In this document: piece by piece, positions 25,650-35,129 of the stretch
Position numbering within the stretch: position 1 is the first letter of the stretch
Layout: every line of letters begins with the position of its first letter
Assembly: GCF_019721995.1 (NCBI RefSeq)
Contig: NZ_BLYC01000029.1
Span: 1 to 41,741, forward strand
Origin: Bathymodiolus japonicus methanotrophic gill symbiont
GTDB taxonomy: Bacteria; Pseudomonadota; Gammaproteobacteria; Methylococcales; Methylomonadaceae
Reading direction: 5' to 3'
Length of the DNA stretch: 41,741 bases
The notes under the pieces: model-generated
Seen by the model: only the letters and a program-made list of their open reading frames with translations
What the model was told of the DNA's origin: nothing
The model's database searches: none
Program-made: the position numbers and the translations under genes

Positions 25650-25868
25650 CAGAACCAGGTATATTAATCACCATCGCAGGAGAAAACCATTCTCACCACA
25701 TTGTTAAAATTACGATAACCTAGTGTTAAAGCCAAGTACCATGTGGTATTTAGAAAAGCAATGGCTTGAAAAATAGAACCATTTTTAGATGAACATGCGA
25801 ACCTTATTTGGCTTAAATTTAATCTTATGATCGTAGGTAATATGGTGATTTGTTTTTTGCGACAGAAC
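25650..25868 (-). pseudogene. Possible ISL3-type transposase debris bounded by an IS6 end
   Basis: Minus-strand frames include LGYRNFNNVVRMVF, similar to the ARGYRNINNFINMIYF end of the ISL3-like fragment at 40569-40959. It lies between two IS6-type ends in the same orientation (ending 25646 and 25868). Several stops interrupt it. Confidence 0.35.
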
Positions 25869-25899
25869 CAAAAACGTGCTAAATTATAATTTTATTGGT

Positions 25900-26480
25900 C
25901 CCAGATAGCTAGTCAAAACTATGCACTTTAGTGCAAAGTGCTTTAGCTGCTACACACTTATGTTAAACCTTGTTCTATGAATGAGCAAAGGCGAAGTGGT
26001 GATACAGTTACGCGATTCACGGCTCACGCCTCACTTGGTATGGGTAACAAAGTATCGATATCCGATATTAAAGGGCGATATTAAAAAGCGTTGTCGTGAA
26101 TTGATAATTCAGGTATGTGATGCAGAGGATGTCCAGATCTTAAAAGGAGGGTAAGTAAAGATCATGTCCACATGCATATAGAATATCCTCCAAAATTATG
26201 TATCAGTTATTTAGTAAAGCGGTTGAAAGGTTGTACTTCTCGCATGTTGCAGTAGGAATATCCTGCCTTAAAGAAACGCTATTGGGGGCGGCACTTTTGG
26301 GCGATAGGTTATGGAGGTTGGTCGACAGGAAACATTACTGAAGAAATGGTTCAGGAATATCTTGAGCACCACCGCGATCCTTCAAACAAAGATAGTGGAA
26401 GCATGATTCTTGAATAGTTAGTTTTGGACTTTCAGTCCAGTCGCAACCTATGCACTTTCAGTGCATAGTGGTTGAGTAAA
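25900..26480 (+). mobile_element. Decayed IS200-type element
   Basis: Hairpins of the type GCACTTTAGTGC (near 25921) and TATGCACTTTCAGTGCATA (near 26450-26468) flank a broken Y1 transposase. They match the subterminal palindromes of IS200-type ends. Confidence 0.65.
25981..26417 (+). pseudogene. IS200-type TnpA pseudogene
   Basis: The frame starts at 25981 (MSKGEVVIQLRDSRLTPHLV) with WVTKYRYPILKGDIKKRC. A lost base near 26148 shifts the frame just before the HUH motif DHVHMHIEYPP, and a CAG-to-TAG change gives MLQ-stop-EYPALKKRYWG. The end EEMVQEYLEHH is intact. It cannot make active Y1 transposase. Confidence 0.75.
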
Positions 26481-26575
26481 ATATTTGTAGAGTAACGTCA
26501 AAAGAGTTTCTGTACATAGGAAATTGTAGAAACACGTAGAAGTAAAATCACGATAAAACATTTGACGAGAATAGT

Positions 26576-28006
26576 ATGAAAGCAACCTTTATTGGCCATC
26601 AGTCATGGCTTATATCATCTAAAAAAACATATATTTTGATTGATCCCCTACTAAAATCCGTTTTTGGTGCGAGCGAAAGATCATTCTGTTCAATTTTTCC
26701 ATTCAGGAATATAGATATTGCGGAAATGCCGAAAATTGATGCTATTTTTTTAAGCCACGAACACGCTGATCATTTTTGCATCGAATCACTAAACGAAATT
26801 TCCCCAAAGCCTCCAGTCTATGTTGGAGCATTAATGCTAAACAATGTTAAGTATGCATGCAAGAAGATGGGGTATGATGTCAAAATTGTTAATGAGTTAA
26901 CACCAATTACTATCGGATCTATCAAAATAACACTATTTCATGCGGATCAGAGCACGCCTTACTGGGAAAACAGAGTTTATCAGCTATTATTTGAAGATTT
27001 GAATTCAGAGGCTAGCTTCTTTTTAGCAGTAGATGCAGCTATGTCGTCGAACTATGAAGGAATGATCGAACGAAACGACAAAAAAAAACCAGATATTGTT
27101 GCAGTTTCTAATAATGCACAAATAACAGACTATGGTCGAAGATCAGCATTTGAGAATGCTTTGTCCTTAGAATCCGAAGTTCCTGCTAAAAATGGCCCGG
27201 CTTTGTTGAATGTTTATGACCAGTTATTAGTTTCTTACTTGAAAGGTCTCCCAGAGATTGAAAATATTGCGATTTGTGGTGGTGGATTTATAAAAGGTAC
27301 AGAGGACTTGAGTCCCCCACCTTTTTCGGACGGTGCTTTGATTGTGGAAAAATTGAACCACGTATTCAGTTCAGGAAAAATCTGGAATTTAATACCAGGC
27401 CAGGTGATATCAATAAAAAACCACATTGTCTCTACGGCGCAGAGAGTATCTTGGATCACTCTAACGACGAAAGATAAAATCATCGAAGATTTTGGATTGC
27501 CTAAACCAGTATCCACTGAAAAATTATTTTATCCTTATATTCAAGAAGAAATAACCGAATGTGAATTAAGCGATGCAAAAATCAGGATACGCCAATGTAT
27601 TGAAGATATGCTCCCAGGGATATTATTGTCTGAACCTGGAAAATTTGCTTTCAATCGATACATTATTTCTAATAACTTTTCACCGCAGATTGATTTCATT
27701 TTTTCCACACCTGATTTAAATATATCTTTTAAACTTAGTGTCGACCTATGTACTGGCTCTATTAGCGAAAGCCACTCATCTTGTACGGCACCGAGTAAAG
27801 TAACAATGTTTATTTCTGATTTCATCGCGGTTTTGGATGGTGCCGTAGAAATATGGGACCTTACAGGTTCTTCAGTTAAGATTGAATATGAAAATGAAAA
27901 CTGCAACCCAATCCCTTTTTTCTACGCATATTTCGGTGAGCACAATCAACAAAACCTTGCAATTAAGATGGTAGATAAAAAAATTTCGATGGGAGGTCGA
28001 AAATGA
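26576..28006 (+). CDS. MBL-fold metallohydrolase with intact metal site
   Basis: The 476-aa protein opens KATFIGHQSWLISSKKTYILIDPLL and carries LSHEHADHF near residues 60-68, the HxHxDH metal-binding signature. These features match UlaG-like MBL-fold hydrolases. The C-terminal 250 residues are extra and may form a substrate-binding domain. The substrate is unknown. The gene leads a cluster of two MBL-fold genes, a kinase-like gene and an ABC exporter. Its stop overlaps the next start as ATGA, and the Shine-Dalgarno GGAGGT of the next gene lies in its last codons. Confidence 0.75.
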   Translation: MKATFIGHQSWLISSKKTYILIDPLLKSVFGASERSFCSIFPFRNIDIAEMPKIDAIFLSHEHADHFCIESLNEISPKPPVYVGALMLNNVKYACKKMGYDVKIVNELTPITIGSIKITLFHADQSTPYWENRVYQLLFEDLNSEASFFLAVDAAMSSNYEGMIERNDKKKPDIVAVSNNAQITDYGRRSAFENALSLESEVPAKNGPALLNVYDQLLVSYLKGLPEIENIAICGGGFIKGTEDLSPPPFSDGALIVEKLNHVFSSGKIWNLIPGQVISIKNHIVSTAQRVSWITLTTKDKIIEDFGLPKPVSTEKLFYPYIQEEITECELSDAKIRIRQCIEDMLPGILLSEPGKFAFNRYIISNNFSPQIDFIFSTPDLNISFKLSVDLCTGSISESHSSCTAPSKVTMFISDFIAVLDGAVEIWDLTGSSVKIEYENENCNPIPFFYAYFGEHNQQNLAIKMVDKKISMGGRK

Positions 28007-29415
28007 AACTAACCCATCTAGGACATGAGAGTTGGATCATTGAGTTAAATGGAAAAAATTATTTACTAGATCCTTTGTTACGTGAAACATTTGGAACGTG
28101 CGACGAACTACCTTTTTATGTAACTCCTGGCAGATCGATTGAACACAAATTATATGAATCAATCGACGGTGTATTTTTAACAACTGAGTATTTCCAGCAT
28201 TTCGATTTAAAATCCCTAGAACTGCTTCCTAAAAGGGTAAATTATTTTTTTCCTAATACTTTTTCAAAGGAAGCACAGAAGGCACTTTGCCGAATCGCAG
28301 GCTGTGAGAAAAGACTGAAAGCTCTAAGAATCGCTGAAGAGTTCAAGAGCGAATCCATGGGGTTGAAGTTCGTTCCGCCAAGCTCAGATACTGTTTTTTG
28401 GGATAGTCGGGTGTGCAGCCTGATGGTTAGTGAGTCTAACGTTTTGACAGATTCACAAGACTGGATATATATCCAGTCAGACACAGCTATTCCAGATAGT
28501 ATTCTAGAATTCATACCTAAATCTTGGAACTCTATTCCGGCAGGAATAATTGTAGTGAACCATTTCCAGAAATGGGAGGAAGTAGGATATTCGGCGAATG
28601 ATAACTTTATTGGTGATCAATTACAGCACTGGACACCACAATCATATTTCCGGTTCATGTCAAATGTCTTTCCTCTGCATATCAACCCATTGAATGCAAC
28701 CAAAGCTTATTTCTTAACTGGCGGTCAATACGACTTAGTAAATGTTCAGAGACCTAGATCGACATTCAGTAATTTACTCCTAGCTAAGGATGTGGAATCG
28801 ATGAGTTTGAATGTACTTGTAGATGCCCCAGAAGCTGGACACTTCTACTCTTGGAATGGAATTAGGTGGTTAAGAGAGGTTGATTCAGAATTCGTCATAA
28901 AATGTGATGCACCATCAGGGGATGTTAGAAAACCATTTAGCATTACACAGCAGATTAGTGCCAATCGGGAAGAATCGGATGATACAGATTTAAAGATCAC
29001 ACAGTGGCTTGCGTATTTGAAACAAATTCTTCTATTTTCTAGCTGTGGGCACCGACTTATATTTACTGACTCGTACATTAATGGTGCATTAGGCCCCAGA
29101 AGATTTTGTGTTCAGCTAGTAAACGGATCTCAATCGTGTCAATACGTATTCGATTTCTCAAAATCTGAATTTGAATACGAAGAATTCACTGATCAACTAG
29201 CTTTGATTCAATATCCATCTGGATTCAAGATTCACACACATGATTTAGTAGCAGCTATAAATGGCAAAGCTACAATCGCTGAGATAGCCCATGCTGGAAT
29301 CTTTCAATGGTACGTGGGAACGCCAATAGATTCTGTTATCGGAATGCTCTACACCGCTTTTGCTGAATTTATGCCGAATGGAATAGCAGCTAAGAAATAT
29401 GATACATATTTATGA
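28003..29415 (+). CDS. MBL-fold paralogue lacking the metal-binding motif
   Basis: At 470 aa it has the same length and start pattern (KLTHLGHESWIIELNGKNYLLDPLL) as the upstream enzyme. The place of HEHADHF is taken by TTEYFQHFD, which loses three of the four metal ligands. It is therefore probably a pseudoenzyme that binds substrate or the active paralogue. The C-terminal region, with FKIHTHDLVAAINGKATIAEI, resembles helical small-molecule-binding domains only loosely. GGAGGT lies 6 bp before its ATG. Its stop abuts the start of the kinase gene. Confidence 0.7.
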   Translation: MKLTHLGHESWIIELNGKNYLLDPLLRETFGTCDELPFYVTPGRSIEHKLYESIDGVFLTTEYFQHFDLKSLELLPKRVNYFFPNTFSKEAQKALCRIAGCEKRLKALRIAEEFKSESMGLKFVPPSSDTVFWDSRVCSLMVSESNVLTDSQDWIYIQSDTAIPDSILEFIPKSWNSIPAGIIVVNHFQKWEEVGYSANDNFIGDQLQHWTPQSYFRFMSNVFPLHINPLNATKAYFLTGGQYDLVNVQRPRSTFSNLLLAKDVESMSLNVLVDAPEAGHFYSWNGIRWLREVDSEFVIKCDAPSGDVRKPFSITQQISANREESDDTDLKITQWLAYLKQILLFSSCGHRLIFTDSYINGALGPRRFCVQLVNGSQSCQYVFDFSKSEFEYEEFTDQLALIQYPSGFKIHTHDLVAAINGKATIAEIAHAGIFQWYVGTPIDSVIGMLYTAFAEFMPNGIAAKKYDTYL

Positions 29416-30258
29416 ATGTCGACTAAAAAAATAGATAATAGTATTTTTTGTACTCTGCTAAAAGGGCGCTTTATCGAGGGACTAAATAATTTACCTTCTA
29501 AATGGAAAATCGAAAAATTTAAAACCATTGCTGATCGCTATCTAGGAACCAAGAGCGAATCACTCACCGCGATTAAATTCAGTAATGAAAGCGGTATTTT
29601 CAGAATCGGAAATAGTGCAGTGATCAAAATTTTCTCATCACGAAAAGAATATGAGCGAGAACTTCTTGCAAATTTGATCCTGTCAGGTGAGGGTATTTGT
29701 CAAATGTTAGATTCGTCGGATGATCTGTTAGTTATTAAGTTCGAGTTTCTCGAGACGGAAAAAATAAAAGCCAATGATATAGAAAATGCTTTCTCCTTAC
29801 TGGGGAGATTACATTTTCGAGGGATATCCGCACTGGTTGAAAGTGCTAATGTCATCCCCCCTGATTTTGATGAAGCAGGTCTCCCATTAATAAAGGCTGC
29901 CCTTGATGATTGGAATATAGAGCCATCATTTTCTATAAATGACCATAAAGCCGAAAATTATAGAATGTCTAACGGTGTGCTAACAAGGATTGATTTGGGC
30001 ACTATAAATTTTCGATACCCCCGATGGATTGACCTATTTACAATTGTTGATTTTGTATCAGATACTTCTTCTTTATCTATAGATATAAAAGAATTATGTG
30101 GTGTATATTTCGATTCCTGTAAAATTTCCTGCTCAAAAAGGAAATATGCAGTAGAAATATTGGATGCATTAGCGAGCGACTTAGGGTTTGAGTCACTTGA
30201 ACACTTTTGGAGCAAGGGAATTGAATTGATTGAAATTAATGGTTCTGTCGGACAGTGA
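29416..30258 (+). CDS. APH-like (aminoglycoside phosphotransferase-fold) kinase, C-terminus altered by IS6 end
   Basis: The 280-aa frame shows the APH/choline-kinase pattern: nucleotide-binding Lys in AVIKIF near residue 71, helix Glu in KEYERELLAN, catalytic loop INDHKAENY near 174 (D...N spacing of five, as in HGDxxxxN), and RIDLGTINF near 191 for the second metal-binding Asp. It starts with ATG immediately after the previous stop, with no Shine-Dalgarno, so it depends on coupling. The last five codons (GSVGQ) are read from an IS6-type end GGTTCTGTCGGACAG, so the native C-terminus has been cut or changed. It may phosphorylate a small molecule handled by the cluster. Confidence 0.7.
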   Translation: MSTKKIDNSIFCTLLKGRFIEGLNNLPSKWKIEKFKTIADRYLGTKSESLTAIKFSNESGIFRIGNSAVIKIFSSRKEYERELLANLILSGEGICQMLDSSDDLLVIKFEFLETEKIKANDIENAFSLLGRLHFRGISALVESANVIPPDFDEAGLPLIKAALDDWNIEPSFSINDHKAENYRMSNGVLTRIDLGTINFRYPRWIDLFTIVDFVSDTSSLSIDIKELCGVYFDSCKISCSKRKYAVEILDALASDLGFESLEHFWSKGIELIEINGSVGQ

Positions 30259-30597
30259 TTGAATTTGTCGATTCTGTTGCATAAAGTTAACTTCTCCACG
30301 TTATCTGCTATCATAATTCTCAATTTCACTAAACAACCACCCGCTAAACAGGCGCGCCATGCTACCTCACGAAATTACGGGACTCCTGTCGCCATAATTC
30401 GTTCACCTACGCAGCGGATGGGAGATGCCCTGAACGCCCTGCGTCCGCAACGACTACGCACAAAAGCCGCTTCGTCATTACTACCTCACTGGCTGTTTAC
30501 TTTACACCTATGTCTTGTCTTAATTCAACTGGTATATTGCTAGCTACTACTTCCAGAGGGTTATGCACTTATTATACGAATTCAGGGGTATTGATAA
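30241..30597. mobile_element. IS6 end fragment and second-family repeat between kinase and exporter genes
   Basis: From 30241 the sequence holds an IS6 terminal motif, then at 30273-30330 TTCTGTTGCATAAAG and TTATCTGCTATCATAATTCT, matching the IS6 left region. A truncated, divergent copy of the 260-bp second-family repeat follows from 30349 to about 30500 in plus orientation. The rest is AT-rich without a gene. This debris interrupts what was probably one operon. Confidence 0.6.
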
Positions 30598-33342
30598 TTG
30601 AAAAATTTTAAAATAACGACTTTAAAAATTCTTCAACGTCAGGCTGACCTATGGGTCCTTTTGCTTTTTATAGCTAGTATTGCCTCATCTTCAATTCCTG
30701 TTGCAATGGGTTTTAGTTTTTCCAGGTTGGTTACTGAAGAAACTTTTAACACGCAGGATATATATTTTGTAGCATTTCTTACATTTTTAGAAGTTCCGAT
30801 TACCCTAGCTAGACTTTTCGCATCAAGAAAAATACTAAATCGATCTGGAGAAATTTTCAGAAAACGATTTACATACAGGAATATATCAACCCCTGGGTCA
30901 GGAAAAATTATATATCGGAATTACAATCTTTACACCGACCACCTTATTGAAAGTTACCAGTTTATTTTTGATTGTTTTTTTATTGTTGTCCTAAGCATTT
31001 TATCCACTATTGAATTCGGCTTCTTACCAACTTTGGTAATACTGGGGTTAGTTCCTTTTGTTCCATTTATAAACCAATTGGTGAAAAAATCTAATTTCTA
31101 CTACCGCCACGTTCAAAAACTGACAGACCTAAGAACAGGAAAACTTAATTCGTTTACGAAATTTCGCACCAGCTATCAAGGCGTCAATAAACGTTCGGGC
31201 GCACAGTTTCGCCAACTATCAAAAATATTTAAATTTGAAATGTTTTGTCGTAATGCCGATTCTTTTCTCAAGTCACTTGAAATATACGTTAACGCATTTT
31301 CTAGATTTGCTCCATTTATAGTGGTTTCGATCATCCACTCTTATGTAGCCCCGGACGAGCTTCTCAATTCCAAGCAACTCTTCTGGGTCGGTCTTCCCAT
31401 AGTATCGAGTTTTTTTCGGCTTCCAAGGGGAATTGTGGCTCTAAAGATGCTAAAAAGAATCAAATTGGAGATGGATAACCGGTTGGGTTCTTTAATCAAC
31501 TCGAAACTTGACCAACCTGTGATAATAGGTGATAGTCAGGAGCTTTGGGAAGGAACTCTTACTGATAATGTGATTTTCCCAAATGCCGATGCAAGAAATG
31601 TAATTAATCACATGGGGCTTTGCGTTGAACTTGAGTTGGACGACCCTTTTTCAAATGATTACATAATACACAAAAAGGGAGGCAATATATCTGCTGGTCA
31701 AAGAACGCGGTTAATATTTGCTAGGGCAGTAGCAATTGCTGGTGAATCAAATATTCGGGTTGAATTAGATATCAGTTTTGATTCGCTAGACAACAATAAC
31801 AAGTTATTGATAAAAAAATGGCTTGATTCAAATTTGGTTGCTAGATTTATTTATTTAACAAGACGTAGTGCCGACACACTCAGAACTGACTCCGAATCAG
31901 AAGCGACTTACTCGGATTTACAAAAAGATAAATACTATACAGAAGGAGAAAGTTCCGTTTCGGAAAAAGAAGTATTTGGTGGATTCAACAAATTTATATT
32001 TTTCGCGAAATTAGTAAAATATACTTTTTTTCCAGCCATTTTGGCGGCAACCCTCAATGCTTTTATTTATATGCAAGCTGGCTCAACCGATAACCTTTCA
32101 GCTAAATGGATTACAGCTATTACTGCAATGTTTTTTGGTATACTTCTGATTTTAATTTCAGGGTGTTTAGTTGAGATGAAAATACGGAAAATTTCCGTTG
32201 CAAATATATTTTCTGGACTAACATCGACAAGCACTACCGAGCAGGATTGGAACACATCATTGTTTGTTGAACTCAATTATGTCGTAGAAGCATTCGCCTT
32301 CTATTGCCATGATTTAGTTTGGATAATTTCTTTATTTTCTGTGGCAGCCATAATGATGTACTGGAATATCGGAATTATAGGTCTTTTTTTTGCCACCGCC
32401 TTGCTTATTTTCTTTACTATGATTTATTTGTTTATATACCCTGACTTATCAAAAGCAAGGCAGCTTCTCGTCACCTCTTCCTCTAAATTCATCGAAGACC
32501 TTGATAACGTAACGTTGATTCAATCTGCTCCAAATACCACACCTATTCATTTAGTAACACTGGCTTTAAGAGAACAAATTTTATTAAAGGGAATTGTCTC
32601 TTGGACAGAGGCTAAATTCCACCTAATTTCAGTGAAGGAAAAAATAGGCTTATATGGAAATATAGGTTTAGGAATCATATATGTTTGTGTTTTTATTTCA
32701 TTTGGCATCGTTGAAGTTAGCAGCCCTATCCGGGCACTAATTTTAGGTTCTCTACTGGCAATTGATTCTGAGTGTATTCGCCTGTTTGCCGCAACTTCTG
32801 GATTCTCGGTTCAATTTGACGCATACAAAAAAATTGAATTATTTAGCAAAGATAGTGAATCTAATCATAAAATTAGTACATTTTCCCAAAAAGATTCAAT
32901 TCAAATAGAATCAATGCTTATTGAAAATATTCAATGCCAATCAAAAGAATTTTCTCTTAATCAAGGACTAAACAAACTTGATGCCCAGTCTGGAGCTGGA
33001 AAAAGTAGCCTAATGAAACAAATATTCTTAAATAAAAACAATGGGGTATTGTATTCGGCACAATATTATGATTGCGAATTTTTACAAGCCATCAAATGGA
33101 TCGAGTGCCAACAGTTTGGAACTAGTGTTGATGATGTTTTTGAAATCATTCGTGAAGAATCGGGAAATACCAAGCTTCTTTTATTGGACGAATGCTTTTT
33201 GCAGTTTGATAGGTATAGCAGTTCAGAATTATACGACAAATTGGAAAAATGGGCCATGGTTACAGGCAAGTCAGTGCTTTATGTCGATCATCGCATGACC
33301 AAAGGAATTGTTTTGAAGCTTACTGATCTTCTGTTAATCTGA
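30598..33342 (+). CDS. Single-chain double ABC exporter with motifs of one ATP site split between halves
   Basis: The 914-aa protein has two membrane domains (about 1-290 and 460-730) and two nucleotide-binding regions. The first region (about 300-430) lacks a Walker A but has an ABC signature-like ISAGQRTRLIFARAV near 363. The second (about 770-910) has Walker A AQSGAGKSS near 796, Walker B LLLLDECF near 860 and a switch-like DHR, but no LSGGQ. In ABC dimers Walker A of one half pairs with the signature of the other, so this chain would form exactly one catalytic site. The start is TTG at 30598, with AGGGG about 9 bp upstream and an in-frame stop just before it. Cargo is unknown; the MBL and kinase genes upstream suggest a small molecule or peptide. 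Confidence 0.8.
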   Translation: MKNFKITTLKILQRQADLWVLLLFIASIASSSIPVAMGFSFSRLVTEETFNTQDIYFVAFLTFLEVPITLARLFASRKILNRSGEIFRKRFTYRNISTPGSGKIIYRNYNLYTDHLIESYQFIFDCFFIVVLSILSTIEFGFLPTLVILGLVPFVPFINQLVKKSNFYYRHVQKLTDLRTGKLNSFTKFRTSYQGVNKRSGAQFRQLSKIFKFEMFCRNADSFLKSLEIYVNAFSRFAPFIVVSIIHSYVAPDELLNSKQLFWVGLPIVSSFFRLPRGIVALKMLKRIKLEMDNRLGSLINSKLDQPVIIGDSQELWEGTLTDNVIFPNADARNVINHMGLCVELELDDPFSNDYIIHKKGGNISAGQRTRLIFARAVAIAGESNIRVELDISFDSLDNNNKLLIKKWLDSNLVARFIYLTRRSADTLRTDSESEATYSDLQKDKYYTEGESSVSEKEVFGGFNKFIFFAKLVKYTFFPAILAATLNAFIYMQAGSTDNLSAKWITAITAMFFGILLILISGCLVEMKIRKISVANIFSGLTSTSTTEQDWNTSLFVELNYVVEAFAFYCHDLVWIISLFSVAAIMMYWNIGIIGLFFATALLIFFTMIYLFIYPDLSKARQLLVTSSSKFIEDLDNVTLIQSAPNTTPIHLVTLALREQILLKGIVSWTEAKFHLISVKEKIGLYGNIGLGIIYVCVFISFGIVEVSSPIRALILGSLLAIDSECIRLFAATSGFSVQFDAYKKIELFSKDSESNHKISTFSQKDSIQIESMLIENIQCQSKEFSLNQGLNKLDAQSGAGKSSLMKQIFLNKNNGVLYSAQYYDCEFLQAIKWIECQQFGTSVDDVFEIIREESGNTKLLLLDECFLQFDRYSSSELYDKLEKWAMVTGKSVLYVDHRMTKGIVLKLTDLLLI

Positions 33343-33362
33343 ATCAGATAACTAAAAAAATA

Positions 33363-33392
33363 TGGCTCTATGTGAATCCTAGTGGGTAGTGC
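33363..33392. repeat. ISL3-type terminal sequence, solo
   Basis: GGCTCTATGTGAATCCTAGT and GGGTAGT closely match 40565-40591, which borders an ISL3-like transposase fragment. Only the end is present here, after the exporter gene. Confidence 0.45.
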
Positions 33393-33440
33393 GATAATAA
33401 TACCATGAATAATGAATCTTTATTTAGTATGGCTTTAGGC

Positions 33441-34862
33441 TCATCTCCTTACACACAAGTCTGATATAAGAGTGTAAAATCTCATTATTTTAGTAACGAT
33501 GACTGAGACTTGGGCAGAAATGGAATTTTGTAATTTAGATTTAGGTGATTCACGGCTTAATAAAAGAGCAGTTAAATTGATAGAAACTTTTGTAAAAGCG
33601 CCTAAACTAAGCATTCCTCAGGCTTGCCAAGGCTGGGCTGAAACACAAGCGACTTATCGATTTTATGCAAATGAAAATGTGACATGGGAAAAGTTGTTAG
33701 TCGCCCATACAGATCAAGTTGAACAGCGCATTATAGTCAGTGAAGAGCCCGTTATTTTATGCTTACAAGATACGACAGAATTAGATTTTAATGGACAAGA
33801 AACTGAGGATTTAGGTCGCTTATCTTACGATGCCCAAAGAGGCATGTACTTGCATCCGACACTCTGCATTACACCAGACCGGCTCCCTTTAGGGGTTAGT
33901 GATGCGTGGATGTGGGCAAGAGGAAAAAGCAAAGCAGAAGATCAAAATAATCCCACGATAAAAGAAAGTGATCGCTGGATAGAAGGTTATGAACGTGTCG
34001 CTGAAATGGCCGAACGTTGCCCTAAAAGTCGGCTCGTTTATGTGGCCGATAGAGAAGGTGATATTTTAAGTCTTATGCAGAGAAGTAAGGCGTTAAATAC
34101 GCCTGCTGACTGGCTAGTAAGAGCCAGGCATAACCGTAAATTATCAGCGGATGAAACACTGTGGGATAGCGTCGATAAGCAAGAGGTTATGAGTCGCGTT
34201 AGTTTTATTAAGCCACGAAAAAAAGGCGAAAAATCGCGACAAGTTCAGCAAGAAATTAAAGTGTTACGCTGCACTTTCCCCGTAAAAGGGAAAGAAGGTA
34301 TTGAAGTAACTTTGGTTCAGGCAAAAGAAATCAACCCGCCTAAAGGGAAGTCACCGCTCATATGGCGCTTATTAAGCAATCGAAGGGTAGAAAGTGAAGA
34401 TCAAGCCTGTGAGTTGATTGACTGGTATCGCTGTCGCTGGGAAATAGAAATGTTTTTTGATATTTTGAAAGTGGGCTGCAAGGTTGAAAAGCTTCAATTA
34501 TCCAGTAAAGAGCGCATTGAAAAAGCCTTAGTCATGGCCATGGTTATTGCTTGGCGGGTGATGTATCTTATGCGCTTAGGTCGCATCTGTCCTGACTTGC
34601 CTGCTGAATTAATCTTTGATCCTTTAGAATGGAAATCATCTTATGGTTTATTGGACAAAAAGATACCCAAAAAAGTGCCTACACTGAATGCCGTGTTAAG
34701 AAATTTAGCGACATTGGGTGGTTTTTTAGGGCGTAAATCAGATGGTGACCCTGGTGCGAAAAGTATTTGGATCGGTTTTCAGAGGATTCAGGACTGCGTA
34801 TATGGTATTCAAATGGCCAGAAAGCTAAAAGGCGTATTTTAGGACTTGTGTGTAAGGAGGTG
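33441..34862 (+). mobile_element. IS4-family element, complete (about 1422 bp)
   Basis: The inverted ends are TCATCTCCTTACACACAAGTC on the left and its near complement at 34842-34862. The flanks CTTTAGGC (33433-33440 and 34863-34870) form a direct target duplication of 8 bp, possibly 9. This is the cleanest recent insertion in the window. Confidence 0.85.
33499..34842 (+). CDS. IS4-family transposase
   Basis: The 447-aa protein begins MTETWAEMEFCNLDLGDSRL, with an N-terminal Tnp_DNA_bind-like region (PQACQGWAETQATYRFYAN). The DDE core follows: LCLQDTTELDF for the first Asp, YVADREGD for the second and the YxREK-like block WYRCRWEIEMFFDILKVGC containing the Glu. The frame is intact and the element has a target duplication, so it may be active. 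Confidence 0.85.
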   Translation: MTETWAEMEFCNLDLGDSRLNKRAVKLIETFVKAPKLSIPQACQGWAETQATYRFYANENVTWEKLLVAHTDQVEQRIIVSEEPVILCLQDTTELDFNGQETEDLGRLSYDAQRGMYLHPTLCITPDRLPLGVSDAWMWARGKSKAEDQNNPTIKESDRWIEGYERVAEMAERCPKSRLVYVADREGDILSLMQRSKALNTPADWLVRARHNRKLSADETLWDSVDKQEVMSRVSFIKPRKKGEKSRQVQQEIKVLRCTFPVKGKEGIEVTLVQAKEINPPKGKSPLIWRLLSNRRVESEDQACELIDWYRCRWEIEMFFDILKVGCKVEKLQLSSKERIEKALVMAMVIAWRVMYLMRLGRICPDLPAELIFDPLEWKSSYGLLDKKIPKKVPTLNAVLRNLATLGGFLGRKSDGDPGAKSIWIGFQRIQDCVYGIQMARKLKGVF

Positions 34863-34872
34863 CTTTAGGCTA

Positions 34873-35129
34873 TAGCACCCCAAAGAGTCAAGACAGATTT
34901 TTCAACAATCCTTATTCCATATTCCTAAGCCGCTTCATTCTGCTGTTCATTAGCTAAAATACTTTCTCTCTATACATTCATTGGTTTTTTATAGTCCAGG
35001 GTTTCATGAAACCGTTGATGATTATAAAACTCAATATAGTCATCAACATCTTCTATTAACGCTCTAATTGAACCATATTCATTTAAATAAATACGCTCAC
35101 ATTTTGCACTTCGCCAAAACCGTTCAATA
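34873..35129 (-). mobile_element. IS3-family right-end fragment
   Basis: About 257 bp of the IS3 right end (C-terminal transposase codons and inverted repeat), cut where a second IS3 copy begins at 35130. The sequence CGTTCAATA just before the junction is the IS3 transposase interior, so one copy inserted in or recombined with another. Confidence 0.75.
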
